A DNA stretch of 64,000 nucleotides from contig NZ_JAFBCC010000001.1 of the NCBI RefSeq assembly GCF_016907495.1, forward strand, positions 434,001 through 498,000, in the 5' to 3' direction. Source of the DNA: Arthrobacter tumbae. Lineage in GTDB: Bacteria > Actinomycetota > Actinomycetes > Actinomycetales > Micrococcaceae. A program made the position numbers and the translations under genes. The number at the start of each line of letters is the position of its first letter. The first letter of the stretch is position 1. Positions 16,879-25,673 of this stretch are shown here, piece by piece. The notes below the pieces were generated by a model that had not been told where the DNA came from, did not search any database, and worked only from the letters and a program-made list of their open reading frames with translations.

Positions 16879-18672
16879 CTACTCGGCTACGGTCCACTCC
16901 CAGTAGTTCCACCAGATGCCGTCCTGGTTGGACATGTACTCAGTGCCTTCGATTCGGTCACTGACGCCGTTGATACCAACAGACTGGAACAGCGGGAGGC
17001 CGAAACCGGTCTCGTAGAGCGCCGTGTCAACCTGGATCTGAAGTTCCTGCTGCTCGGCCGGATCAGTGGTCAGGATGAGCTCGTCCATTGCGGCATCGGC
17101 TTCCTCATTGCACCATTTCGCGTAGTTCGATGCAGAACCACAGCCGTAGAGCTGAGGAACTCCGGTTACGCCAACTCCGGGGCTGATCCATCCGAAGATC
17201 GTCGCATCCCAGCGAGCGCCACCCTCTTCAAGGGCAGGTCCCCATTCAGCGCCGGGAAGCCCGACGTCAACTACACGGAAGCCAGCCTGCTCGGCACTTT
17301 CGGCAATGAGCGTATAAGCATCCACGCGGTTGGGGTTCTCCGCGTTGTACATGATCCGAACTTCCGGAGTCGCCCCGTCAAGCAACTCCATGGCGCCCTC
17401 GATGTCGACCTCAGCGTACTCAGATGAGCCGTTCTCCTCGATCGCAGCATTGTAAGGCTCAGTGCCGAAGTCGAAAATGTGCGACATACGCGGACCGATC
17501 TCAGGATCGAGGGGGCGAACTGTCGCATCAACGATTGCTTCCAGCGGCACCGTCTTCATGAACGCTTTGCGCACGTTCTCATCGGCGAAGACTCCACCCT
17601 CTTGGTAAAGGTCAAGGTGATCGAAGGACAGTTCTGGTCCCTGAAGAACCTCGATGCCGTCAATCGCCTCAAGGGCCGTCAAGGTATCCGCTGAAGCCTG
17701 AGGCTGGATGATGTCAACCTCACCGTTCTGCAACGCCTGAACCTGAGCGTTCGCATCTCCGATGTAACGGATGGTGATCTCATCGATCGCAGGGACCGGG
17801 CCCCAGTTGTAGTCATCGTTGCGAATCAGCGTCATGGACTGGTCCGGGACCATCTCCGAGATGACGTAAGGTCCGCTCGAGAGGTAGAGGGAAGGATCAC
17901 TCGGCAGGCTTGTCGAGTCGAATCCGGCATTCCAGAAGTCTGCCATGGCAGAGATATCCGGTCGATCCTCAGGGTTCTCAGGGTCCCCTTCCGGGGCGTT
18001 CTGAATTGCTTCGATCAGAGCGTCACCGTCAGCGAGCCCTGCATTGGTAGCAACGACGTGCGCAGGAGTATCGGTGACCGCAAAGGCGATCTCCCAATCC
18101 GCGTAGGGTTCGGAGTAGACAAGGGTGATTGAACGCCCATCCTCTCCAAGTTCCGGCATTGCGGTGAGGTCGAGCCCAGCAGTAGAGGCAGCGGAGAAGT
18201 AAGTAGTGCCGGTCTCGTCGCCTTCTACCTCCGGATCGGGATCCGATTCGTCGTCGAAGTAGGCAGAAGTGGCAGCCCATGACAGCAAGAGATCGTCAGC
18301 GTCAACCGCTTCACCATCAGACCAGGTAACGCCTTCGTTAACTGTGTAAGTGACCGTGAGCGGATCTTCAGAGACGACCTCGTAGGTGCCAAATTCCTCG
18401 CGGGGAACTACCTCAAGGTCACTGTTGATGTAGTTGAAGTTGTTCTTGGTGAGAAGCCCAACCTTGTTATTGATATCCACATTGCCAGTGGCGGTGTCCG
18501 AGTTGAACGAGCTGAAGGGGTTCACTTCAGCAACGCTTATGGTGCCGCCCTGGGCCTGCCCCTCGCCCCCTGTGCCGGGATCTTCGCCGCCGCCGCTTTC
18601 GGCGCAGGCGCTCAGTGCAAGTGCAGCTACAGCAGCTACACCTACGGCTTTGGAAGTACGTCCGAAACGCAT
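16879..18672 (-). CDS. Oligopeptide-type ABC transporter substrate-binding lipoprotein
   Basis: A family 5 extracellular solute-binding protein of 597 residues that captures substrate outside the membrane for the OppB/C permeases. The signal RTSKAVGVAAVAALALSAC has lipobox LSAC, with lipidated Cys23. Family features include the long acidic mature part, VTYTVNEGVTWSDGEAVDADD and SSGPYVISEMVPDQSMTLIR. ATG 18672 was chosen because AAGGAGG sits just upstream; longer in-frame starts to 18732 have no ribosome site and would mask the signal. The ligand cannot be read from sequence; the neighbouring demethylation enzymes suggest a methylated compound. Confidence 0.9.
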   Translation of the reverse strand: MRFGRTSKAVGVAAVAALALSACAESGGGEDPGTGGEGQAQGGTISVAEVNPFSSFNSDTATGNVDINNKVGLLTKNNFNYINSDLEVVPREEFGTYEVVSEDPLTVTYTVNEGVTWSDGEAVDADDLLLSWAATSAYFDDESDPDPEVEGDETGTTYFSAASTAGLDLTAMPELGEDGRSITLVYSEPYADWEIAFAVTDTPAHVVATNAGLADGDALIEAIQNAPEGDPENPEDRPDISAMADFWNAGFDSTSLPSDPSLYLSSGPYVISEMVPDQSMTLIRNDDYNWGPVPAIDEITIRYIGDANAQVQALQNGEVDIIQPQASADTLTALEAIDGIEVLQGPELSFDHLDLYQEGGVFADENVRKAFMKTVPLEAIVDATVRPLDPEIGPRMSHIFDFGTEPYNAAIEENGSSEYAEVDIEGAMELLDGATPEVRIMYNAENPNRVDAYTLIAESAEQAGFRVVDVGLPGAEWGPALEEGGARWDATIFGWISPGVGVTGVPQLYGCGSASNYAKWCNEEADAAMDELILTTDPAEQQELQIQVDTALYETGFGLPLFQSVGINGVSDRIEGTEYMSNQDGIWWNYWEWTVAE

Positions 18673-18781
18673 TCCGCCTCCTTGTTTCATGTTGTGGAAG
18701 ATGTCCTTCATGGTTTTACAAAGGACTGACACGCACTTTGGTCTTCAAAGTGGCGTGCCTCACATGCAGAAAAGCCTAAGG

Positions 18782-18833
18782 GGTAATTGTTACCACTAGG
18801 TATCAAAAGCAAAGCGTGGTGATGGTTGTTACC
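18782..18833. promoter_or_regulatory. Repeated TTGTTACC boxes upstream of oppA
   Basis: TTGTTACC occurs at 18787-18794 and 18826-18833. The first is part of the 13-bp palindrome GGTAA-TTG-TTACC (18782-18794). They lie in the 209-bp gap between the flavoprotein gene and oppA, in position to act as operator sites for the transporter; this is inferred. Confidence 0.3.
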
Positions 18834-18881
18834 GAGATGCAACCAAATTTTCCCATCAGGGCACGGCAAGGCAACGGGCCG

Positions 18882-21398
18882 CTACGCCTTGATCCGTTTG
18901 TTCTCCGCATCGAACAGTGGTGTGGCACCGGTCGCCGCCACCGTGACGGGATACAAATCCTCCATGTAGTCGACGGCCAATTCGGTGCCAACTACTGCGA
19001 GCGCGGGCGGAAGATAGCTCATCAGCACATGCTTTCCCAGGGACGGCGCGGACCCCGCTGAGGTGACGTATGCGCGCCGCCCGAGTCCGTCGATCAGGGG
19101 CGCTCCATCTCGCTCAACGATCGGTTCGCCGCCAAGCATGTATCGACGTCGTCCGTTGGCAGAGACATGATCGTCCACCGTCAGGGAACAGAGGATGGCT
19201 GCGGGATCCTCGGCGCGCTGTGCAATGTATTTGTCGCGGCCGGTGAACTCGGCGTCCTTGACGCGGGGCCGCATCAGTCCGGCCTCAACCAGGGTGCGCT
19301 CAGTGTCGAGTTCGGCGCCGTGCGCCCGGTAGCTTTTTTCGATGCGTCCGGTGCCTCCATAGACACCGGTTCCCACCGGAACAAGCCCGTGCGGCGCCCC
19401 CGCCGAGCGGACGAGGTCCCACAGCCGCGCGCCCTGCTCCATCGGTACATAGAGTTCCCATCCCAGCTCGCCAACGTAGGATATCCGGGACGCGAGCACG
19501 GAGAGCGGGCCAACCTGGATGTTGCGGCAGGAGCTGAACAGGAAGCCCTCATGACTGACGTCGTGATCCGTGAGGGCCCCAAGAATGTCCCGGGCACGCG
19601 GCCCCCAGAGTCCGACGGTTGTATAGGCCGATGTCTGGTCGACAAGCTGGGCGCTGCCATCGGTCGGCAGATGATCCTGAAACCGCCTGCGGTCGATATT
19701 GCCCGTCAGCCCGCCGGTAACCACACGGTAGTGCCCGTCGCCGAGCCGCATCACCGTGAGGTCGGCGCGGATACCGCCGCGGGAATCGAGCACAGGCGTG
19801 TAGATGACCCGGCCAATCCCGACGTCGGCCTGCGCCACGATCGTGCGCTGAACTGCCGCGAGCGCCCCCGGACCAACGACATCGAAGATCGCGAACGACG
19901 ACAGGTCAACGACACCCGCGCGCTCGCGCATCGCAAGATGCTCGGCGTTGATGATGGGCGACCACCACCGGCTGTCCCACTCCACCTCCCGCGGCATGAC
20001 GGCGTCACCGTACTCACCCAACAGGGCCTCGTTGGAGTTGTACCACATGGGTCGTTCCCAGCCGGCGGCCTCGAAGAACTCCGCCCCGAGTTCGCGCTGG
20101 CTGGAGTGCATCGGTGCCAGCCGTACGTTGCGGTTGCTGCCCCACTGCTCCCCGGGATGCACAATCCCGTATGTCTTGTTGAATCCCTCCGCTGCGCGTG
20201 CCCTTACGTGCTCGCGGGTCCGTTGGTGTGGATAGAAACGCCCGACGTCGGCGTGGTGAAGATCGATTCCGGGATTCCCATGGGTCATCCACTCGGCCAA
20301 CAGACGCCCAACGGCCGGACCTTCCCTGATCCACACCGCGGCCGCTGACCAGAGGCCCGCAACCTCCGGCGTCTCTCCCAGAATCTGTCCGCCATCCGCG
20401 GTAAGCGAGAGCAGTCCGTTGATCGCGTAGTTGATCTTCACGTCCGGATTCCCCAGAATCTCAGGCATCAACTCCCTGGCCTGCTCCAGTTGCGGCTGAA
20501 AATCACCCGCGGTGAACGGCATTTCGGTGGGCGAGAGAACCGCCTGGTCAATCGATGGGATCCTGTCGGCATCGAGCAGTATGGGACGGTGCGCATAGGA
20601 TCCGACCTCCAGGTCGGAACCGTGCTGGCGTTCGTAGCAGAAAGTATCCATGTCTCTGATGATGGGGAAGGAAATTTCCCCTGATGTATCTGCGAACCGG
20701 GGCACCGGACCCACCTTGATGAGCTGGTGCACGGCAGGCGTCAGCGGGATGGATGCCCCGGCCATTGCCGCTATGCGCGGACTCCACACCCCACATGCCA
20801 CGACGACGGTCGCGGCCTCGATATCTCCTCCGGTGGTCCTGACACGGCGAATCCGGCCACCCTCGACGTCGAGACCGATCACCTCCACCTCGGAAACAAC
20901 CTGCAGCGCCCCACGTTGCAGCGCCTGTTCGCGCATGATTTCACCCGCACGCACGGAGTCGACGACGCCGGCTGACGGGGTCCAGAAACCACCGACAAGT
21001 ACCGACGGGTCAAGGAAGGGAACCAACTCATGAATTTGCCCTGGTGTGACCAGTTCGGAATCAATGCCCCACGCCTTCGCTGAGGACATACGCCGGCGGA
21101 GTTCCTCCATCCGCTCCTCCGTGCGCGCCACCTCGAACCCGCCGGATGCGGTGAACACCCCCATTTCCCTGTACTGGCGAACGCTGTCCAGAATGAGGTC
21201 TGTAACGCCCCGCGGGTGGTTCACGGGGAAAATGAAGTTGGATGCGTGACCGGTTGAACCGCCGGGATTGGGGAGAGGGCCCTTGTCGATCTGCACAATG
21301 TCCCGCCAACCCAGCCGCGCAAGGTGATGCACCAGGGAGTTGCCTACAATGCCTGCGCCAATGACCACTGCCTGCGCCCGGGTTGGAACGGTATTCAT
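18882..21398 (-). CDS. Dimethylglycine-oxidase/dehydrogenase-like flavoprotein
   Basis: An 838-residue two-domain enzyme. The N-terminal FAD-dependent amine oxidase has the dinucleotide site VVIGAGIVGNS (11-21) and GGSTGHAS, whose His resembles the family residue that carries covalent FAD. The C-terminal half is a GcvT-like tetrahydrofolate-binding domain (SYVGELGWELYVP). Length and order match Arthrobacter dimethylglycine oxidase (about 830 residues), which demethylates dimethylglycine and passes the one-carbon unit to folate. Exact substrate (dimethylglycine, sarcosine or a relative) is uncertain. ATG 21398 follows GGAGGAG; the open frame extends to 21575 without a ribosome site. It is divergent from the IclR gene and upstream of oppA on the same strand. 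Confidence 0.85.
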   Translation of the reverse strand: MNTVPTRAQAVVIGAGIVGNSLVHHLARLGWRDIVQIDKGPLPNPGGSTGHASNFIFPVNHPRGVTDLILDSVRQYREMGVFTASGGFEVARTEERMEELRRRMSSAKAWGIDSELVTPGQIHELVPFLDPSVLVGGFWTPSAGVVDSVRAGEIMREQALQRGALQVVSEVEVIGLDVEGGRIRRVRTTGGDIEAATVVVACGVWSPRIAAMAGASIPLTPAVHQLIKVGPVPRFADTSGEISFPIIRDMDTFCYERQHGSDLEVGSYAHRPILLDADRIPSIDQAVLSPTEMPFTAGDFQPQLEQARELMPEILGNPDVKINYAINGLLSLTADGGQILGETPEVAGLWSAAAVWIREGPAVGRLLAEWMTHGNPGIDLHHADVGRFYPHQRTREHVRARAAEGFNKTYGIVHPGEQWGSNRNVRLAPMHSSQRELGAEFFEAAGWERPMWYNSNEALLGEYGDAVMPREVEWDSRWWSPIINAEHLAMRERAGVVDLSSFAIFDVVGPGALAAVQRTIVAQADVGIGRVIYTPVLDSRGGIRADLTVMRLGDGHYRVVTGGLTGNIDRRRFQDHLPTDGSAQLVDQTSAYTTVGLWGPRARDILGALTDHDVSHEGFLFSSCRNIQVGPLSVLASRISYVGELGWELYVPMEQGARLWDLVRSAGAPHGLVPVGTGVYGGTGRIEKSYRAHGAELDTERTLVEAGLMRPRVKDAEFTGRDKYIAQRAEDPAAILCSLTVDDHVSANGRRRYMLGGEPIVERDGAPLIDGLGRRAYVTSAGSAPSLGKHVLMSYLPPALAVVGTELAVDYMEDLYPVTVAATGATPLFDAENKRIKA

Positions 21399-21695
21399 GG
21401 TCTGCTCCTCCATCACCCGGTTCTCCGCGTGCCCTGCAGCCTGCGTCTCGCCGTCGTCCGCCGCGCCTGCTTCCGCACGGAGCCCTCCCAGAATCGTTGT
21501 CAGGAATCCGGGTGTCAAGAATCCGCCTCGATTCCGTGGGCCCTGCAATGTCGTGCAGTGAGCCGGGAATGGCATGGTCGCTGCCCGGCGCGACGCCCGC
21601 GCGCTCGCCGCTGGTAGAGTCTGGACCTGCCGTCAGCGGCCGACTTTCGGGCGGATCGGAGAAGTGTTGCGGCGAGCAGGTGAAGGAGGCAGCAG

Positions 21696-22475
21696 GTGAC
21701 CAACGGATCTCAATCCATTGACCGTGCCGCGCTGCTGCTCTCCCTGGTAGTACGTGCCGCCGATCCGATCTCCTTCACCGAGCTGGTGGACCGGACCGGG
21801 TTGGCGCGGTCCACCGTTTCGCGACTGCTACAGGCGCTTGAACGCAATGGAATGCTGGAACGCAACCATGAGGGGCACTTCCAGGGAGGCGCGCTGTTCA
21901 CCCACTATGCGAACCGGTTTGACCGCGTGGAGTCCCTGGCCACCGCCGCACAACCAATGCTTGAACGGATCGCCGAGGAAACCGGCGAATCTGTAACTCT
22001 TGGTGTTCCCCGCGGTGACGCGGTAGTTCACGTTGCCCAGACCGACTCCAGTTATCTCCTTGGCACGACTAATTGGGTGGGAGTGGATCTACCGCCGCAC
22101 TGCTCGGCACTCGGCAAAGTGCTGTATGCCTTCGGGGCTCTCCCCCTACCCAAAGATCCACTCGAGCAGAGGACACCCACCACGGTGCGGAGTGTTGCAG
22201 CGCTCGAGGGTGAGCTCGCCACGGTCCGGGAACAGGGCTATTCGCTGACCCGAAGTGAGCTTGAGGAGGGGCTGGACGCACTCGCCGCACCCGTCAGTGA
22301 CAGCCATGGAAGAGTTCTTGCGGCCATTGGAGTATCAGGTCCGGCCTTCAGGCTGGAGCACTCCCACCAGGAAATTGGTGCCCTGCTGGTTTCCGAAGCC
22401 GGCTTGCTTTCACGAATCCTGGCCCGGCGTGCAGGCAAAGAAGCATCTTTTCCTGACCCCGGCGCTTTCAGCTGA
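21696..22475 (+). CDS. IclR-family transcriptional regulator
   Basis: A 259-residue regulator. The N-terminal winged helix (about 5-65) reads IDRAALLLSLV, SFTELVDRTGLARSTVSRLL and ALERNGMLERN. The effector domain has the family block LPPHCSALGKVLYAF and ends with HGRVLAAIGVSGPA. It starts at GTG 21696 with AAGGAGG 6 nt upstream. It lies between two folate-linked catabolic genes, divergent from the oxidase and upstream of the GcvT-like gene. It probably controls both; a 30-bp palindrome at 22514-22543 is a candidate operator. Confidence 0.92.
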   Translation: MTNGSQSIDRAALLLSLVVRAADPISFTELVDRTGLARSTVSRLLQALERNGMLERNHEGHFQGGALFTHYANRFDRVESLATAAQPMLERIAEETGESVTLGVPRGDAVVHVAQTDSSYLLGTTNWVGVDLPPHCSALGKVLYAFGALPLPKDPLEQRTPTTVRSVAALEGELATVREQGYSLTRSELEEGLDALAAPVSDSHGRVLAAIGVSGPAFRLEHSHQEIGALLVSEAGLLSRILARRAGKEASFPDPGAFS

Positions 22476-22513
22476 CAGATCCCTTGCACGCCACATCCGC
22501 GTGCTCCTACACT

Positions 22514-22543
22514 CATTATGTGGGACTTCAGTTCCACCTTATG
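22514..22543. promoter_or_regulatory. 30-bp imperfect palindrome, candidate IclR operator
   Basis: The two 15-bp halves match at 11 positions, pattern CATxAxGTGGxACTx and its complement, with the centre between 22528 and 22529. It lies just upstream of TATAGT (22567-22572), a possible -10 box for the GcvT-like gene. Confidence 0.5.
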
Positions 22544-22601
22544 AGACTACGCCGACTGCTTCGGTCTATAGTTCCCCTGCGCCGGCCGAGAGGGAGTTCC
22601 G

Positions 22602-23906
22602 ATGCATCACAACGTCCCATCGGTTAACCAGCGTGATCGAATAGTTCCGATCAACCTCCGCCAATCGGGACCAACGCCCGTGGAATTGCAGATAGACACC
22701 CGGGTCCGGAAATCACCGTATTGGCACCTTTCCCACGAAGCAGGCTGCTGGCGTGCGCAGGTCTACAACCGGATGTACCACCCGAGAGGCTACATTCGCC
22801 CCGAGGACGGCGGGATGATGGCCGAGTATGAGGCACTGGTCAGACACGTCACCATGTGGAACGTTGCCGTCGAGCGCCAGATTCAGGTCAAGGGCCCGGA
22901 TGCGGAGGCCTTCGTGGACTTTGTCATCACCCGCGATGCCACAAAGATTCCACCTATGCGGGCGCGATACGTAATCCTGTGCAACGAAGCCGGAGGAATC
23001 CTCAACGACCCGGTGTTGCTTCGCGTTGCGGACGACGAGTTCTGGTTCAGTCTCTCCGACTCCGACCTGTGGCTATGGCTTCAAGGAGTCAATGTAGGCA
23101 AGCGCTTCAATGTGAGTATCAGCGAGATCGACGTTTCGCCCGTGCAGATCCAGGGACCTAAATCTGTCGACCTTATGGTGGACCTGATTGGGCAGGAAGC
23201 CGCGGAGATCCCCTCCTACGGATTGCTTTCCTCATCGGTCGGCGGTTGTGAGGTCATCGTTTCGCAGACTGGGTTCACCGGCGAGAAAGGGTACGAGATC
23301 TATCTTCGTGACGCGACCCTGCACGCGGAGCAACTGTGGAATGCCGTTCTGGAAACAGGCAAACGACACAGCCTCATGGTGGTCGCTCCGGCACACCACC
23401 GGCGGATCGCAGCAGGGATTCTGTCCTGGGGCCAGGATATGGATGCCGAGACGCTGCCGTTCCAGGTCAATCTGGGCTATCAGATTCCCAGGCAGAAGAC
23501 CGCGAACTACATCGGGAAAGAAGCCTTGGAAGCGGCGCGTGACGCAGTGGAAGCCGGATCACCTCCATATACCCACACCCTCGTGGGCATGAAACTCGGT
23601 GGCCTGCCGATCGACGACTATGCACCCGACTTCTGGTTGATCAGCGCAGCGCAGGACGGCGATCCCATCGGCTACGTCACCTCACCCTGGTATTCGCCGG
23701 AGCTGGGCACCAACATCGCGATGGGATTTGTTCCACTTGATCTCGCTGCGCTTGGCACGAAGATGTGGGTACACCTGCCTGACTCCTACGCTACGGAGCC
23801 CGGGAGCCCAGTCAGCGCCGACGTGGTTGAGATGCCGTTCCGCGAGTCGGTGCACCCCAACCAGCGCGAGCTGCTGAAGACCCGCGGGATGGACGCCGCC
23901 ATCTGA
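22602..23906 (+). CDS. GcvT/DmdA-family folate-dependent methyl (aminomethyl) transferase
   Basis: A 434-residue stand-alone member of the GcvT fold family, which includes glycine-cleavage T protein and DMSP demethylase DmdA. Family features: an N-terminal segment ending YEALVRHVTMWNVAVERQIQVKG, VDFVITRDATKIPPMRARYV, QTGFTGEKGYEIYLRD, then the C-terminal barrel (VGMKLGGLPIDDY). It is longer than either GcvT or DmdA (about 365-370), with an N-terminal extension of about 60 residues, so it is not clearly one of them. The substrate is likely a methylated compound with tetrahydrofolate as acceptor. SD GAGGGAG precedes the ATG. A palindrome attributable to the IclR regulator lies upstream. Confidence 0.8.
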   Translation: MHHNVPSVNQRDRIVPINLRQSGPTPVELQIDTRVRKSPYWHLSHEAGCWRAQVYNRMYHPRGYIRPEDGGMMAEYEALVRHVTMWNVAVERQIQVKGPDAEAFVDFVITRDATKIPPMRARYVILCNEAGGILNDPVLLRVADDEFWFSLSDSDLWLWLQGVNVGKRFNVSISEIDVSPVQIQGPKSVDLMVDLIGQEAAEIPSYGLLSSSVGGCEVIVSQTGFTGEKGYEIYLRDATLHAEQLWNAVLETGKRHSLMVVAPAHHRRIAAGILSWGQDMDAETLPFQVNLGYQIPRQKTANYIGKEALEAARDAVEAGSPPYTHTLVGMKLGGLPIDDYAPDFWLISAAQDGDPIGYVTSPWYSPELGTNIAMGFVPLDLAALGTKMWVHLPDSYATEPGSPVSADVVEMPFRESVHPNQRELLKTRGMDAAI

Positions 23907-23928
23907 GGTTGCGGACACGACCGACCTG

Positions 23929-23948
23929 GCGGAACTCAACCATGTTCC
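23929..23948 (+). repeat. Weak ychF 3'-end-like repeat (copy 4)
   Basis: This 20-base stretch matches 25846-25865 at 18 of 20 positions (GCGGAACTC, then ACCA, then GTTCC). It lies 23 bp after the GcvT-like stop, where the accessory strip begins. Chance similarity is possible. Confidence 0.3.
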
Positions 23949-23998
23949 AGCACGGAGCAAGGTCTGGATCGTCGATTCTCCCGGCGTAGAGTGCTGAG

Positions 23999-24592
23999 GT
24001 GTCCTACCCCCGCACGATTCCCCTGCTGCCTTGCGCCGACATCGACGAGATCGAACCTTTCTTCGCCACCCTAGGCTTCCGCACCACCTACCGCCAACTT
24101 CGACCGAATCCGGCCCTCGGCCTCAACGGTCACGGGTTCGACCTGCAGTACTACGGACTGGACGGCCACACACCAGAGTCCTCGCACAGCTCCTGCCTCG
24201 TCATCGTCGATGACACCGGCCCGATCTGGGAGGAGTTCGCTGCAGGCCTCCGCGAGGCGTACGGAAAACTGCCGATCAAGGGATTCCCGCGGATCACACG
24301 GCCGCGCTCCCGCAAGAACGCGGACGGTATGAGCGGATTCAGACTCGTCGACCCTGCTGGCAACTGGCTTCGCTTCTTCCGCGACGGAAGCGCGGGGACC
24401 TCGCCTTCCGAGCTCAGTCGGTTGGGCGAGGCGGTTCAGAACGCGGTGGTGCTCGCTGATAGCAAAGGGGACGTCGCTCAGGCCGCCAAGGTCCTCCAGG
24501 GTGCCATCAAGCGCGCATCCGCTGACGATCCGGCGCAAGGCGACGCTCGGAGCTTCATCGACGAGCTGACCGAGCGCCTGTCGGACGGCTGA
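23999..24592 (+). CDS. VOC-superfamily (glyoxalase/bleomycin-resistance-like) protein
   Basis: A 197-residue protein. The first ~125 residues have the beta-alpha-beta-beta-beta layout of the VOC fold: TIPLLPCADIDEIEPFFATLGF at the start and FRLVDPAGNWLRFFR at the end, typical for bleomycin-binding/glyoxalase-like proteins. The C-terminal ~70 residues are helical and Ala-rich (GDVAQAAKVLQGAIKR), resembling a TPR-like tail. The substrate is unknown. It starts at GTG 23999 with TAGAGT (23987-23992) 6 nt upstream, so it is probably leaderless. It is the first gene after the catabolic cluster and lies in the accessory strip. Confidence 0.75.
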   Translation: MSYPRTIPLLPCADIDEIEPFFATLGFRTTYRQLRPNPALGLNGHGFDLQYYGLDGHTPESSHSSCLVIVDDTGPIWEEFAAGLREAYGKLPIKGFPRITRPRSRKNADGMSGFRLVDPAGNWLRFFRDGSAGTSPSELSRLGEAVQNAVVLADSKGDVAQAAKVLQGAIKRASADDPAQGDARSFIDELTERLSDG

Positions 24593-24635
24593 GATTGAGC
24601 CGGGATTCGCTCGGATCACGGCCGGGCGACGGATG

Positions 24636-25007
24636 TCAGGAAACGGGCACTTCTACATCAACGATGCCGACGAACCGGCTGCCAATTCCGTCGTACTCGC
24701 TGCGAACCAGACCCGGCATTACCGGCGGGATTTCATCGAGGGCGTGGTGGGCGCAACAAACGTAGGTGAACGTCGGCCACCACTTCTTAGGCCGCGTGGC
24801 TTCCGAGAAACCACAGACCGCGCAGGTCAACTGGACCCAGACAGGTCGCTTGCTCGTCCGGTTTTCCTTGGACTGGACGAGCCAGACCGGTGGATTGTGC
24901 AAAAGCTCCGACAACTCAGCGTCTGACAGTCTGGCAGGGATTCCGTGACGGTGTGCCATCTCCAGCGGAATATCAAGGATCTGAGCTGCTTCACGTCGTG
25001 TGACCAC
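24636..25007 (-). CDS. Hypothetical protein with HTH-like start and zinc-ribbon-like cysteines
   Basis: A 123-residue protein. The N-terminus VTRREAAQILDIPLEMAHRHG looks like a MerR/excisionase-type helix-turn-helix. The middle has CAVC (62-65) and, about 18 residues later, CCAHH (84-88), which could bind zinc. The remainder is acidic. I do not recognise a named family. It starts at GTG 25007 with TATCGT (25014-25019 on the complement) 6 nt upstream, so transcription is probably leaderless. It converges on the VOC gene and is divergent from arfB. Confidence 0.6.
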   Translation of the reverse strand: MVTRREAAQILDIPLEMAHRHGIPARLSDAELSELLHNPPVWLVQSKENRTSKRPVWVQLTCAVCGFSEATRPKKWWPTFTYVCCAHHALDEIPPVMPGLVRSEYDGIGSRFVGIVDVEVPVS

Positions 25008-25150
25008 CAGTTAACGATACGGGATGCGAGAAGCGGTTGGCCGCTGCAGGTGCGTCCCTGCCTTGTCGAGGTAGAGAAGGTCATGCTCTGGCAAGATTCG
25101 CCGGAACAAGGCAGCGGACGGCTACGGCCGCGGCCACTACCGGGCCGATC

Positions 25151-25177
25151 TAGACGGTGAAGCGGAACTCCTCCAAC
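25151..25177 (+). repeat. Diverged copy of the ychF 3' end (copy 3)
   Basis: Aligned from the stop-codon complement CTA, 23 of 27 bases match the true ychF end at 28583 onward. Read on the minus strand it ends in EFRFTV and a stop, against EFRFNV and a stop for ychF. It has the same orientation as the other copies. Confidence 0.55.
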
Positions 25178-25227
25178 CGGCGCTGATCGGGGCAACCGTG
25201 TCGTCGGGGTTGCGGCACAATAATCAT

Positions 25228-25668
25228 GTGGACGACTTGCGTGTGGCCCCGGGGCCCGGAGCGCCCCGCGGCCTCCGGGTACCAGCGGGAGAGCTGGTCG
25301 AGCAGTTCTCCCGAGCCTCCGGCCCCGGCGGCCAGAGCGTCAATACCGCCGACTCACGTGTGCAACTCAGTCTCGATCTAGGTACGACAACGGCACTGAG
25401 TGAGGCCCAACGCGAACTCGTCATCGACCGGCTCTCCGGGAGACTCTCGGGCACGGTGCTTACGATAAGTGCCTCCGCGCACCGCTCCCAACGACTTAAT
25501 AGGACTGCGGCGAGACAACGCCTCGCCGCAGTCCTGCGAGACGCAGTGGCTCCCACTGTCATCCGGCGACCGACCCGTCCGACGAGTGGCTCGCGACGTC
25601 GTCGCCTCGAAGGAAAACGGTTACGCTCCGAGACCAAGCGCGACCGCAGGCGCCCTGGGCCCGAATGA
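25228..25668 (+). CDS. arfB: Peptidyl-tRNA hydrolase ArfB-like ribosome rescue factor
   Basis: A 146-residue protein that releases peptides from stalled ribosomes lacking a stop codon. The class-I release-factor motif is present in FSRASGPGGQSVNT (catalytic GGQ), followed by a beta segment (DSRVQLSLDL). The very basic C-terminal tail (RRRRLEGKRLRSETKRDRRR) is the part that occupies the empty mRNA channel in ArfB. GTG 25228 gives the usual short N-terminus; an in-frame GTG at 25198 is possible. It lies between ychF-end repeats, so this copy may sit on acquired DNA. Confidence 0.85.
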   Translation: MDDLRVAPGPGAPRGLRVPAGELVEQFSRASGPGGQSVNTADSRVQLSLDLGTTTALSEAQRELVIDRLSGRLSGTVLTISASAHRSQRLNRTAARQRLAAVLRDAVAPTVIRRPTRPTSGSRRRRLEGKRLRSETKRDRRRPGPE

Positions 25669-25673
25669 GCCGC

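Noticed and set aside
19167..20348. 393-residue plus-strand open frame
   Set aside because: It is antisense to the dimethylglycine-oxidase-like gene and only reflects the GC-rich third positions of that gene.
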